Part shown: positions 44,737 to 56,054 of the stretch, piece by piece
How the letters are laid out: the number at the start of each line of letters is the position of its first letter
How positions within the stretch are numbered: the stretch's first letter is position 1
Source: Isoetes taiwanensis
Taxonomy: Eukaryota > Streptophyta > Lycopodiopsida > Isoetales > Isoetaceae
Reading direction: 5' to 3'
Assembly: GCA_021234155.1 (NCBI GenBank)
Contig: JAJEKV010000027.1
Coordinates: 10,118,716-10,182,715, forward strand
DNA length: 64,000 nucleotides
Translations under genes and position numbers: made by a program
The notes under the pieces: model-generated
Databases searched by the model: none
What the model was told of the DNA's origin: nothing
Seen by the model: only the letters and a program-made list of their open reading frames with translations

Positions 44737-44807
44737 ATCATTACTACTAGGATTAAAAAACCCCTGCCTCGAAAAGTTTTCAAGGGAAAAACCTTTGCAG
44801 TAATGAT
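44737..44807 (-). promoter_or_regulatory. Stem-loop in LINE copy 2 3' UTR
   Basis: ATCATTACT (44737-44745) pairs with AGTAATGAT (44799-44807) around the conserved core (minus strand GGTTTTTCCC, then GGGGTTTTTTAATCC). It has a 9-bp stem, with bases unlike the stems of the copies at 34.3 and 39.4 kb. Confidence 0.65.
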
Positions 44808-44832
44808 GATACTAGACAAGCGGAGATAATGA

Positions 44833-45039
44833 CTACTGAGGGCTCAGTAATTGCAGCCGTTTATCTAGAACCTCAAGTATGTATAATGCCAAGTCAGGCA
44901 CAGATGGTGCTCTGAGAAGTTGTGGAAGCGTGGAATGGAATGCTAAGGTCAAAAAACGATTCCGGACTATCTCAAAAGCAGGGCAACTCAGAAGAGTATG
45001 GCTTTCATCTTCAATAACCTCAGAATCGCAACAGCACAT
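44833..45039 (-). pseudogene. LINE C-terminal zinc-binding region
   Basis: Minus-strand MCCCDSEVIEDESHTLLSCP is the Cys...His-x4-Cys finger found at the end of many LINE ORF2 proteins, followed by a short hydrophobic tail and a stop near the 3' UTR. Confidence 0.7.
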
Positions 45040-45595
45040 AGTCTCGCTTCTCGCGCAATTGCGGCCCCCCCATCTACCGCCTCAATCCAGACCGCGGGAC
45101 CCCGTCTTGAATTGATGCAATAGCTACAAGCTTGTTCCCTGACAATGAAGCAAGCAAATAAGCTTGGGGCCCTGGTGCCAAGGTGGGATTTATGTGTGCA
45201 TGATAATGACCAGTTTTCACTTGGGCCAAAGTAACTGCGTCCCATATCTTTTGAGAAAAACTACCATTGAGATATTGTTGCAAAAGCTAAGGATCGAATC
45301 GGCAAGCATCAAAGCGCTGTTCGCTTGCACGTTCCCAACGCAAAAACCATGTAGTGCAATGCTCTTTCCAACATCGCTTCAAACGCCGAGGAGATTCAGC
45401 CATGGCAAGTGCAAGAACAGGATACCTAACATCATCCATGTGGTGCACCTTGCAGATATAGTGGAGATGGCGCTTCATGGCAAAATGTTGAAGAGGCCAA
45501 AAACCTGTCTCTTGTACAAGAATAGCATAGGGCACCGTTGTTTTAACTCCGAGGCTGTAAGTGAGAAAGGACTTTTGCACCCGCTCCAAGCTCTC

Positions 45596-46440
45596 TCAAG
45601 CACTAGCACTAATGGCGTGCCCCCACACTTCGTAACCATACAAGAAAAAGCAAAGCTCTACCAAAGCCCAAAACAAGTGGGCTTTCTGTGGCCAATCATG
45701 AATTTCTGCGCAAAAACAATTGTTTTGCATTGCATAGAGTGCTCTCCATCCAGCAGCCACCCGCTTAATAATACACTGTTCCCAAAGTGTGCTCTTACAG
45801 AATTCTACACCAAGATACTTGTAGCTATCTACAACTTCAACTTCAAGGGCTATCATAGTGCATAGGGGAACATTGTGACGAGAAGATTGAACTACCAAGT
45901 CTTTTGAGATTAACACGCTAGACTGTGTTCGCACAAAAACCGCAAGAAAGCATGTAAATGTTGCTTTGCATACTAGCAATGGATAAAACATCATCAAAGA
46001 TACATAAGTTGCCTAATGATATAGTGTGCCAAATGTGGACCTCCGCCGCCATGATTATCAAGCCATTCTTCCAATTGATCAATGTACAAGCCAAAGAGTG
46101 TAGGAGATAAAGGGCAACCCTGACGAACTCCAATATTGCTAGTGATTTGAGTACCTGATGCTGGAAATTTAGCAAAACCCTTTCATAGAGCCGATAAAAC
46201 CGCATTTTGAAGATCTTGTGGAACCCCAAGTGCCTGCAAGCGCTGCCAAAGAAGCTCGCGTGGTACTGTATCAAAAGCAGAAGTAAAATCCACAAAGCAT
46301 ATATAGAGGTCTTGTTTCAAACTTCGACTATGTTCAATAAGCATGCGCAATGTGAAAATATGGTCTATTGTAGAATGGCATAGACGAAAGCCTGCCTGTC
46401 CTACAACACGTACACCAGTATGTTCTGCCCATGATGTCAA
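45596..46440 (-). pseudogene. LINE reverse transcriptase domain, frameshifted
   Basis: The first frame (46440-46183): GVRVVGQAGFRLCHSTIDHI and CFVDFTSAFDTVPRELLW. A shifted stretch around 46100-46150 then encodes GVRQGCPLSPTLFGLYI. The catalytic box near 46000 is interrupted by a frameshift (remnant DDV). The last frame (45997-45596) has VVDSYKYLGVEF and the thumb region. Close in sequence to the RT at 37427-38329. Confidence 0.88.
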
Positions 46441-47424
46441 CCGCTTCTCGGTAGACCGCTAAGAGCTTTGAAAATATGGAACTTACCATGATCATGCGAT
46501 AATTAGAAGGGTCATGCTTATCACCGCTTTGTAAATTGGTACGATCTTACCGACAAATTAAGTTTCGGCAAGCCTTCTTGCAAAGCTTGATTTAAAAGAG
46601 TAGTGATGATTGGAAGCAATAGCGGACCCCCATTTAAGCAATTCTGCTTGCAAACCTTGAAGATCAGGAGACTTGCCATAGATGCCGCAGTCCTTCTTTG
46701 ACTTCCGCCTCTGTGAATTGAAGAATATCACCTACCAAAGGAGGCACGTAATTAAGGACCCCGTGGATGATCATATAAGTGGACCAATCGCCATCCCATT
46801 GCTTTGCATAGAAATATGTCCAAGGGTAGGAGGTGGTCGATATAATATTTTCTCGCGGTAAGGTCCGAGGCTCACGTAGAAATAATTCAAAACATTTGCT
46901 TCGATGCTCGCCAGAACAAAGTATGCCTTCTTGCGCTTCAAAACGACTTTATAATTCTCAATGGCATTATGTTTCAGATCCGCTCAACTATCGCTCGCAA
47001 TTGTTTTTAAGCCGCTTGCGCCTTCATCAAACCAGGGCATTTCTAGGAAAGGATTTCCTACCAAAGCATGAGCAACACCGTGCGTGTACCAAAGCAAGAG
47101 ACGCAGAACTAAGCAAAGCATCGACAAATGCCGACACGCTCTTGAAGAGTTGGGTAATCCAAAATACCCGCAAGCAAGCCAGAGCTAATGTCCGCTCATA
47201 TTCAAAAGATCTAGAATAAGTCAAGCGAAATGCGAGGAGTAGGAGCCCGTGATAGCAATGGGTTGAAGAGGTGGAAGTCGCCACTTTAATGACAAATAAA
47301 GTGGACAATGATCGATTTTTATCTCCTCATCTCTATGCCTTGTGCCAATTCGAAAAATCTGAAATGAGATCCAAGGTTTGCACTTGGGAAATGACATAAT
47401 CAACAACACTAGTACCACCACCCC

Positions 47425-48100
47425 TCATCCTATCCTCATGCATGTAATACCTTTAGAGTGTGGCCATTGCTCTAAGCCATTACAAAGTACCATCTCAAAG
47501 ACTTCACACAACTGGATGAGCTCCCTTCCAAATGTTGAGACGGGTTTGTTAGCATCAGGCGATGAACGTGGAAAGACTGTATCATTACATCCATAAAGGG
47601 TCACGAACATCCTCAAGTATGAGTTGAGCAGCTTGCATTTCAGCAGTGCGAGCATTGAAATCACCAATAAGAATAACATGCCCCAACTGTTTGAATTGAG
47701 CAATGTCATCATAAAGATCACCATAGGGATCACTGGGAGCGACATCATATTCATCATAAAAAGGTGATGATGTAGATGGGAAGTAACAGGCAGCAACAAA
47801 AATGGTACTACTATTATGGCAATGAAGTTTGATCCACATGTAGCGATTATATCTATCAGCTTTATGAAGCGTGATATATGGAGCAAGGGCATCCTTGAAA
47901 TAGCAAGCAACTCCACCGCAACCTCGTTGCCCATGACATTCATTAAATAATGAAAAGAATTGATAGCCTGTAAAATGAGGTAGCCGTTTGGCTGAATGCT
48001 CCCACGTTTCCATGAGCAGAAGGATATCCATATCTTTTGCAATGGGATTCAAGCCATCACCTTTACGCCAGGGAAAACCTCGACAATTCCAAGACACCAA
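47425..48100 (-). pseudogene. LINE AP endonuclease domain
   Basis: From 48100 down: MVSWNCRGFPWRKG, ILLLMETWE (the catalytic Glu is kept), GCGGVACYFKDA, LHKADRYNRYMWIKL, DLYDDIAQFKQLGHVILIGDFNARTAE (within about 30 residues; catalytic Asp/Asn kept). A frameshift near 47600 continues as VFEMVLCNG, and the SDH region is degraded to IDHCPLYLSL near 47310. Confidence 0.85.
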
Positions 48101-48130
48101 CCGAAGAGATTATCTTTAATCTACAACTAA

Positions 48131-49500
48131 TAAAGATGAAGAATATTGGGTTCAATATTTATTGTTCAATATGTAGGTCTTTATTGTTCAATTCTTTGTA
48201 ACATCAATAACTGTTATAGTCAAACATTATAACAATCTTTCGAATCTCTAGCCAACAAATATGTATATTTTTCTAATTTTCCAAAAAAATCAATATGCCT
48301 AAGCTGGTTATTTTCATAATATTCCTAATATAGTTAATCTACAAGTACAAGCAACTCAAATTTCTATTATACGCCGAAATAGGTGTATGCACTTATTCCT
48401 ACAAGAAACTTATCGCGGCGGCCAAGGCCGCCGCGAACGTTTCTCTTCTTCCAACCCTATCAATCAGACTTATGATATGTTCCAGATATTATCTAGTTTG
48501 AGATTTGTGATAGTTCAGCTTCCACAATAGGCATCCTTGAATTACAACTAATATATTCAAACAAAGATCGTCGCGAGTATTTATTCTTTCATTCTTTCTA
48601 TCACTCTATCAACTTGGACAGATAATTTAAGAACGTGCAGGAATTGAACCTGCAGTATAGCCATGTGTTTTGTTGCCTTTGCTAAAGGATCCTCCCAAGA
48701 CATGTGGTTCTGGGGAACTGAACAGAAGCATCCTATCATTCTCATAATATTTTGCCACTCTCCATGCACTAAGTTTCCTGTAGGCTATTCCGGCCTCTTG
48801 ATTTGTTATAATAGGGCATAACACCCTCATTCCAAGGTGTTATCCCTCTCATAGTGGTGGCCAACATATCATTCATTGTATCGTAAGTATTTTGTAGAAT
48901 TGCGCAAAAAGGGATTGAATGGGCAGTAAACAACGGAAAAAAGAAATGAATCGAGAGAGGCTGGTGCAAAGAAGCAAAAGAAATATACCATATCCGCTAG
49001 CATAGATCTTAAATTGGGAGTGAGACATGAGTTAGAGCAATTTGAATGCATTGATGGAGGAAACCTTTGATGAAGCATTTGAGGTTAAGGTCAGATGAAC
49101 CTCCATTCTCTTGCATCTCGAATCTCGAACGATTCCAACATGCAACACTGGAATCACTATACTATAGCTTGTAGAAGAGACTCTGTAGCGCAAGAGGGAT
49201 GCTACTTGATGGGACATCGTTTTCAGTTGTAGGCATATGATACACAGCCTGCAAACTTATGGGAATAATCTTTGGGTAAGTATAGGGGCTTGTCTTCGAA
49301 TAATATTTGGGTACGTGAGAAGAAATCGAACATTGAACCAGAAAGACATGGAACCATCAGAAACATACTTTATATAGCCATTGAAGAATCGCGAGCTCTG
49401 CTTCAAAGAAAATAAAAGCAAGAAAATATAAGCTCTACTAAAGAATCGCAAGCTTAGCTGCTGAAGAACCGCTGCTTCAAACAAAATGAAAGCAATAAAA
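48131..49500. other. Unassigned region containing a perfect GC palindrome
   Basis: No gene seen. At 48414-48435 lies a 22-base stem-loop CGCGGCGGCC-AA-GGCCGCCGCG in otherwise AT-rich DNA. A T-arm-like sequence occurs on the minus strand near 48630-48660, without a complete tRNA. Confidence 0.45.
48414..48435. repeat. Perfect GC-rich palindrome
   Basis: Ten-base-pair arms (CGCGGCGGCC and its reverse complement) with a two-base AA spacer, all G/C in the arms, flanked by AT-rich sequence. Confidence 0.9.
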
Positions 49501-51150
49501 TTTAAGCTATAACGTGATGAAGAATCACAACTTAACTATATCCTATTGTTTAAATTTGGTTTTTCCGGGGTTCCGAAAACTTTTTGGATTTTTTTTTGGG
49601 TTGGTTTTTCTAAGGTTTTTAATGTTTTGGCTGCCGGAAAAGATTTCCGAACTTCCAAAAATCGGGCATATCAGCTGCAATATGATTTCAAAGTATTTTC
49701 ATTTTGGGGCCGATGGGTTATGATCTACACGGATGCCTTATCTTCGGCATGCCTGCCACGGTTACTCGGATATGGAATAGGGATCAAGATTTCTTATTTT
49801 CAAGGTATTCCAGTAGGCGTTTGGATCGACATGCAGACGGCGGCTGATGGAAGATTGTTCGTGGTGTGAAGGTATTCAGCCTTCCAGATCCGGCTATGGT
49901 TATGATGGAAAGGCTCCAGCCAGTTCTTTCACGTTGGAGACGAGGCGGCGGGTATGGTTATGATGCAAAGGCTCCAACCAGTTCTTTCATTATTAGTTCT
50001 AAATAGTCGCATTCGTGGTTGCATTCTTGAAGCAGGGCGCCTACTGTAAGCAGGGACGATGCTGCATCACCATCCAGCTCTTCTTTCGATGATCCTCCTA
50101 AGGTTTTCATGTAAGCAGGGTTATGGAGCTTGGAGCAACGACATCATTTTTCATCACAGATAAGGCAGATCCGGTGAGACCTCATTTGCTTCTGCTTCAT
50201 CTATTTGCCCACGGAATCGATAAGAACAGAGGCCGGTCTGGGCTAGAAGAATAATTATTCTTTTTTTTTCCTACTTCCTCATTCTTTAGCCTTTATTCTT
50301 TTTCTGATTCGTTCTAACACTTTTGCTTTCGTTCTCTGACTCTTCTTGAACCAAAAGGCTCGGTGCTCGAGAGCGAGTTCAATTCCCCCGTCTTCTAAAA
50401 TAAGGCATAGAATATTCAATCGGTTTGGGGAGCCGTTGTGACAAAGAGCTCTTTTGGCATCATTTGTCCCAATGCCGGATCACATCATGGTTATTGGAAT
50501 CCTCACCATGGCTATTCTTATATTTTGCAACAGTTCTGTATGCCTGATTATCACCATGGCTATTTCTACATGTCCTAATGGGGGATCGTTTGCCACTGTA
50601 TATACAGATCTTCTCTTCGCAATTTAGAGATCCTGTAAGCTTGATCCTTTCTCTACTATCTTTTTTTCGACACATCAAGCTATTATCCTGGTAGCTTTTA
50701 TCGTTGTATGCTCAAAAGTATTCCTACTTATCTGAACATTGTTGCAGCATGCAGGATACTATAGTATGCCCTACTGTGAGACATGGATGCATGCCAGTCT
50801 TCGCAGAATTTCTTCACCAACGGGTTTTGTACATCAAAGTTTTTGTTGCATCAAGAGGCAAGGGTTTTAGGCATGTTCATCATGCCTAGCATACAGTTTC
50901 CCATAATCTGAATTTGACTTAGTGATTTTAGGCCTCAGTTTTACGTGCTGGATGCATGCCAGTGCAAGGCAGACAAGAGGTCGGCAAGGAGTCACATCCA
51001 TTTGTTTCCTTTTTCCATCATAAAATCTCTACCCTTTTGTTTTTAGCCTATAGCTTCAACCCAATCTTATGAGCAAAGTAGGTACATAAATCATGCGTCT
51101 ACAGTATTCCTGCTCAATATCATTTGCTTACCATCCATCCAATATAGCGT
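49501..51150. other. No gene seen
   Basis: Mixed-composition DNA with short random frames. TGGTTATGATG-AAAGGCTCCA occurs at about 49897 and about 49957, a short local duplication. No coding or RNA feature can be supported. Confidence 0.45.
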
Positions 51151-51179
51151 GAAACATGTTGTCATGTTAAACATTCTTC

Positions 51180-51950
51180 TAGACACGGTACACGATTTTG
51201 TGAAATATCTGAAATTGCTTCATACTGTGCAGGACATTAAAAAATTGCCTGAGCCCTTCAGTGTGCTCACGTGCAGCCATGAAATATTTTCAAGGAGCAT
51301 GTATGTTCCATTGAGCTTGCAGCATGGAGATAAAAGTTCGGATTGAGGCAGTTCAATGAAGGTTGACCAGCCTGAGAGGCCTAAGTCCAGATGGAGGAAT
51401 GCTGGACGTTGTTCAATCATTGAGGTAAGATTGACTTATTCAGAAAACATAGAATGCACTAGAAAACATAGAATGCACTGCATTTTGATGCAAAAGCAAA
51501 AAGTTTTCAATAAGGTAAGCTCAGAAGTTATATGCAGTTGATTGATTAATACATGAATGTTATGTAACTACCATTTTAAAGAACGAGCATTTGATGGAGC
51601 TGCTATAGAGTTTGAAATACAGTTCTTTTAAATATCTGAAATGACTTACCCTTCTTGCTTACAGGACATTCAAAAAACTGTCTAAGATATGAAGTATTTT
51701 TGAAGACCATGCATGTCCCACAGGGGTTGCAGCTGCAGGTATATCCTATTTGCTTGCATGGTTGGGAAGGCCTATCAATAAAGACTTCCAAATTCATACG
51801 AGATACTATAGTTCCATGCACATGCTTAAAGTTGGGGATAAGGTGCCCTTGCAGGCCTTCTGATCCCCAATTACAAATAGTGCTGCAATGTGGGGAGGTG
51901 GCTACTCTGCGCATGCATGTATTTCAGTCCCTTGAATGTCCTTTTTAAAA
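51180..51950 (+). other. Duplicated exon-like segments, coding status unclear
   Basis: A segment from about 51235 (after GTGCAG) to 51423 (before GTAAGA), and another from about 51665 (after TTACAG) to about 51738 (before GTATAT), both begin GACATT-AAAAA-TG and share ATGCATGTCCCA/ATGTATGTTCCA and TTGCAGC. Upstream both have AAATATCTGAAAT. They look like a tandemly duplicated exon with splice-like borders. Reading frames are short (65 and 97 codons) and differ, so this may be a non-coding transcript or a decayed gene. No family was recognised. Confidence 0.3.
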
Positions 51951-52079
51951 AAAAGATAGAATAGCCTGCAAGTACCAACGTGTTCTACACTTGAATTGAG
52001 GTATGTCTGATGCTATATTAAATGAAACTAAAGTCTAACATCTTATGCTTTTGTTCTAATATTAAAGCCTTTTCACCAG

Positions 52080-52860
52080 TGCTGTTTATAGCTTAGACTG
52101 TGGTCTAAACACCCACAACCCACGCTGAAAAGCACGAAGTCTGGTACGCTTTAAGGGAAAAACTTAAAGGCGTAACTTCTTTAAACCACAATTGTACAGA
52201 CAAAGTAGAGAAGAAACAATCTTTACTTAAGTACAAGTAACTCGGTTTCCACAGTCAATCATCTTGGTTTCCACAACCAATGGATTTGGGCATCCAGTTC
52301 ACCACCCAACCGGATCCAGAACAATAACTAAGGCAATTTCCAAGGGAAACAGTGAAAGGAATTGAGTAGCAGCCTATTATCCCTTCAGCTTGCTATCAAT
52401 CCGATCTTACAATCACAATGGGTTCAGTTAGGCTCAATCCCACCACCAAAGAGTAGAACTCGATCACAATCTCAAGCTTATCAAGAAGGCCAGACAACCC
52501 TGCTGAACCAGAAGCCTGAGAACAGAGCAGACCCAAAAGCCCTGCTGTAATATCTTCGGATCAATCAGAGTTAATCAGGTCGGAATTGTGCAAAGGCAGC
52601 CAAAGTCCCGTTTGCTGCTGCCGGATTCAAGGGCAGGCTCAATCAGAGTGCCGGATCTGCTTTGCAGTTGCTATCACCCTGCCGGATCTGTGCCAGTGGT
52701 CGGATCTGTGAATCCGCTCTCTCTAAACTGATCGTTCCTCCCTCTTATAGCCCAAATCGGGCCTTTTTGTCCCAGATAAAGGAAATCGCTGCTGTTATTT
52801 TTATCTCCTCCTGTTCCGTCCGTTTTTAAGGCAAGTCTATTTCCATCTTTACCTTTTTGT
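52080..52860. other. Possible solo LTR-like or other repeat, low support
   Basis: The texture resembles the chromovirus LTR: many CCGGATCTG blocks, AGAAGCCTGAGAACAGAGCA, and a promoter-like TCTTATAGCCCAAATCGGGC near 52745. No paired copy or clear TG...CA boundary was found, so this is a guess from composition. Confidence 0.2.
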
Positions 52861-54159
52861 TGTAAAAAAAAATAGAAGCTTCGAACCTATTTGTTGACGT
52901 TGCCCCTTTTAAGATATTTTCCTCATCTTTAGATATAGAATATTTCCCCTATTCTCTTGCTTTAATGGTCATACAAAATATCTTGCTCCCATGCTCATGA
53001 TATCTTATAACCATTTGCCCGTTGCCTTACCCATTGTTTCCCGAATGTCCCCATTGCCTTATTATTTTCTTCCCTGGACCACTCCCCCTAGCATGCCCCC
53101 ATATCAAAGTCAATGAGCTATGGGTGTACAAACACAAGTAAGCTCTCTGCTTTAGATTTGTAAGTTCACAGTACACCTTTGACTTGGGACTTCTTTCATT
53201 TTGTGTATTTCACATCTTTACACCTCACATCATTTTATTCCAGGATTTTCTTTTGGATAGCAGATGCTGTATTGGCACCATAAACAGTGCCATTCAAATC
53301 TACCCTTATTGTTGCATCACAGAGCTATCAGAAATGAATTGTTCAACCTAGCAGCTACACTTCACCAATCTTGACACCGTACTTCCGACACACGTCTCTC
53401 ATATAACTCCTCTGAAAATAAGTTTGTCCACAGCTAGAAAAGGGTGGTCATATATGGTAGTAGAAACTATGACATTGATTTCCAAGGTTTACTATCTCTA
53501 GCATTTTTGATCTACGATATAATATGATATCCGCAAAATCACTTCTCCTTTGTTAACAATCGACAATGAAACAATCGACAATGAAGTCACACTCTGTACA
53601 TTCCAATATAATGCAAGATGCACAACATTAACAATGTCGTATTGGAGATAAGCTCATTTTTTAAAGGAATTGACATTCTCTTTGGGGTTTGTTCCACATA
53701 GGAAAACAACCACCAAGCAACTCTGAAATTATTTTTGTTATGTGGCACATTAGAATCCATATTCTTTCCAACTACATTGTCGCATCGCACTTTCAAGATT
53801 TCAATTGTCACGTTTCCCACAAACAACTATGTCACTTCAAAACTACATCATAGAATGTGCTCAATATTCCTATCCCAACGGCATTAACAACTTCATTAGC
53901 TAAGATTATTAAATCATATCGTCACAAACTTGAATTCTAATTCATCTCGACTACTTCCAAACACAAATCATATCATCACAAATTTCAAATCTAATTCATC
54001 TCAACTACTTCCATATCAAGACACAACAAAATGAGACTATTTGTACGTAGTCCAACAAAACACCACATACAGAAAATTAATGAATTACACTTGCCTCCTC
54101 CAACCGACATCAATTCTTCTACCCAACCATCACACAACAACCTCTTCAAATGTTGAAAA
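52861..54159. other. No gene seen; probable 3' interior of a Helitron
   Basis: AT-rich sequence with short local duplications (ACAATCGACAATGAA at about 53560; AAATCATATC-TCACAAA at about 53910 and 53965). It ends at the Helitron-type terminus at 54187. The 5' border of that element was not located. Confidence 0.4.
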
Positions 54160-54187
54160 GCCCGGCAACGCCGGGCACCATAACTAG
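54160..54187 (+). mobile_element. Helitron 3' terminus, second copy
   Basis: Hairpin GCCCGGC-AAC-GCCGGGC (54160-54176), seven bases (ACCATAA), CTAG (54184-54187), then T. It is almost the same 28 bases as at 32701-32728, with compensatory A/G and T/C changes keeping the hairpin paired. Sequence further upstream is unrelated between the two copies. Confidence 0.75.
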
Positions 54188-54476
54188 TATACATAATAGT
54201 CTCTTTGCAACCAAAGTATTTCATTATCTGCACCATGAAAAACCTGAAAGTTCAAAACAATATGAGGGACATGCCTTAATTGAATTTGAAATTGAGTTGA
54301 GATGGGGTATAGACTACAAATTCATACAACCTTTCTGATAGATGAATTTGCAAAGACTGGCCTTAAGATTTCAACGACATCATGCAGCGCAATCGCATCA
54401 ATCAAATAATCATGGCTATGGATGGATATCTACAAAGTGCATTACAAAATGGTGGATAGATAATTCAAATAGCAAG

Positions 54477-55034
54477 TTAGAAGTAATATCTGATGATAAA
54501 TACATGGATAAGAGCTGTGAAACCAAGAAAAGAATGAACGATGTGTTGCTCTGTATCAACACCAAATCCCTTTTGGTTAGCAAGCTCTGCAGCAAGACTT
54601 TCAAGTTTTTCCTTCGAATCTACCCAAATATAAAGTTGCTCCAGTGAAGGAGGTCTGTTATAGCTGGATATCAGGTTAGAAGGATGCAAAACTTGGGCAT
54701 CCACCAAGGCACGGATTTGATCTGCATAAGGATGCAAATCTTCGGGCCCTGCATTAAAAGATGGAGCAAGGTAAGAAAGTGGTAACATCAGCTCTAAGCC
54801 TGTTATTTCGTTGTTTACTGTGCCGGAGCTCCAGAGCAAGCGTCTGTTCTTGCCTTGAAGCAACAAATTTCCGTCAGAGTTCAAAACCAGCGGTGGCTTC
54901 AGAAATACATGTCTTTTCAAAAACTGTGCCAAATAATTTATGGGCATATCCAGTTGAGAGCGTTTTCGAAGACAATGCCATCGCCAGAGTATGGAGCTCA
55001 ATTTGGAATGCATGGCACAGTAAAGCCGCAGCAA
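54477..55034 (-). pseudogene. RRP6-like exosome nuclease, first-exon fragment
   Basis: The minus-strand frame ends in a run characteristic of plant RRP6-like proteins: SLEQLYIWVDSKEKLESLAA, then AVDTEQH-like GFGVDTEQH and SFLGFTALI. This is the beginning of the DEDD 3'-5' exonuclease domain, where the D and E of VDTE are the first two catalytic acids. Upstream, LHPYADQIRALVDAQVLHPS is the conserved linker. After FTALIH the frame meets GTATTT, a plausible donor. Remaining exons were not found; the Helitron terminus at 54187 lies in the expected intron. The product would be nuclear RNA decay exonuclease, but here it is a fragment unless distant exons exist. Similar to RRP6L3 from memory; the symbol is not assigned. 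Confidence 0.65.
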
Positions 55035-56000
55035 GCAAGCAAGCTAAGTGCTAACACAAGCAAGGAAGCGCTATGGCCGCAAAAAATCCGAAGAGCAAGC
55101 CGATTAAGGTGCTATCAAATTGCCGGCACCCTTTAAGACCTGATCAATAGCTTAGAGTTACAATGCTTCTTGCATCCACTCATGTCAAAATCTTCCCCTA
55201 AAGGAAAGGTATACAATTCAAAGGCTAAGAGCTTACTGTGGCCTTTCTGGCCGCTGCCACCCTCACGTAGATCCAGTAAGCACCATTCTTCTGGAAGCAA
55301 GAACGGTATTTTGCTCGCTCGCCAATGAGAGACTGCCAAGAAAGGCCCAAAGCAAAATGGTTTTAAATTAATTGCAAATCTTCCAATATTATTTTAGTTT
55401 GCAAAATGGTTTTGGATTAATTCTAAATCTTTGAACATTAATTTCGATTTCCATTTAAGGACCCAAAAATGTTTGAGTGGAATTGTAAGATCGTGCATTT
55501 TACAGCTGGTTGTCCAAATCAAGTTTTGCAAGTGTTAAAAAATCGCAACGTTGGTATTCAAAACCACGATGTAGCTACTTGAATTCTAGAACAGCTAAAT
55601 ATAGTAGTGCTCTCTCTAACTCGGTTGCATTAAACAATGAAACAATTATTCGTTCATTATTAGAGTGTAAGACGGTGAGGAAGATAATGATCAACTGCCA
55701 CAGTCCAAAGCTCATTGTGCTCACTCAACACAATTTCAAATCCACAAAACAAAGGGACTGGCCAACCACAAGAGGGTGCCCAAAATTGTCAATGACGGCC
55801 TGAGGATCTGTAATGAACCAAAAGATCCTACTTCAAGACTGAGGCAGCTCACTGAATATACGTTGTGTTGTGCTGATTGCCAGAGTGATCATTGTATGAC
55901 AGCTCCACAAAGTTTAAAGATGTAGGTGGAGCATTCTGGGCTTTTGTATACATTTGCAACTGTCTCTAATTAGAACTCAACATGATGATATATTAACCTC
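55035..56000. other. No gene called
   Basis: Open frames on the minus strand at 55133-55339 and on the plus strand at 55510-55803 have no recognisable motif. They may be flank or 5' region of the RRP6-like fragment. Confidence 0.4.
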
Positions 56001-56054
56001 TTTATAAACCAATTGTCATCTTAAAGCCAAATTTGTAATCCTTCTTCTAATGAT

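Larger units (their letters stand above)
44663..48130 (-). mobile_element. Non-LTR retrotransposon (LINE copy 2), degenerate
   Basis: Same family as the plus-strand LINE at 35339-39600, in opposite orientation. From 5' (48130) to 3': endonuclease (48100-47425), linker (47400-46500), RT (46440-45596), C-terminal zinc region (45039-44833), and a 3' UTR with stem-loop. The tail on the minus strand reads GGACGTTAAAAAAACTATT followed by a CTATT repeat (plus strand TAGAA repeat, 44663-44676). ORF1 is missing, consistent with 5' truncation, and there are many frame breaks. Confidence 0.88.

Noticed and set aside
48620-48720. tRNA-like T-arm (minus strand CTGCAGGTTCAATTCCTGCA)
   Set aside because: No matching acceptor stem, D-arm or anticodon arm could be folded, so it is not a complete tRNA; at most an organelle-derived remnant.
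50340-50400. Second tRNA-like segment (GAGTTCAATTCCCCC)
   Set aside because: Only a T-loop-like string; no cloverleaf around it.
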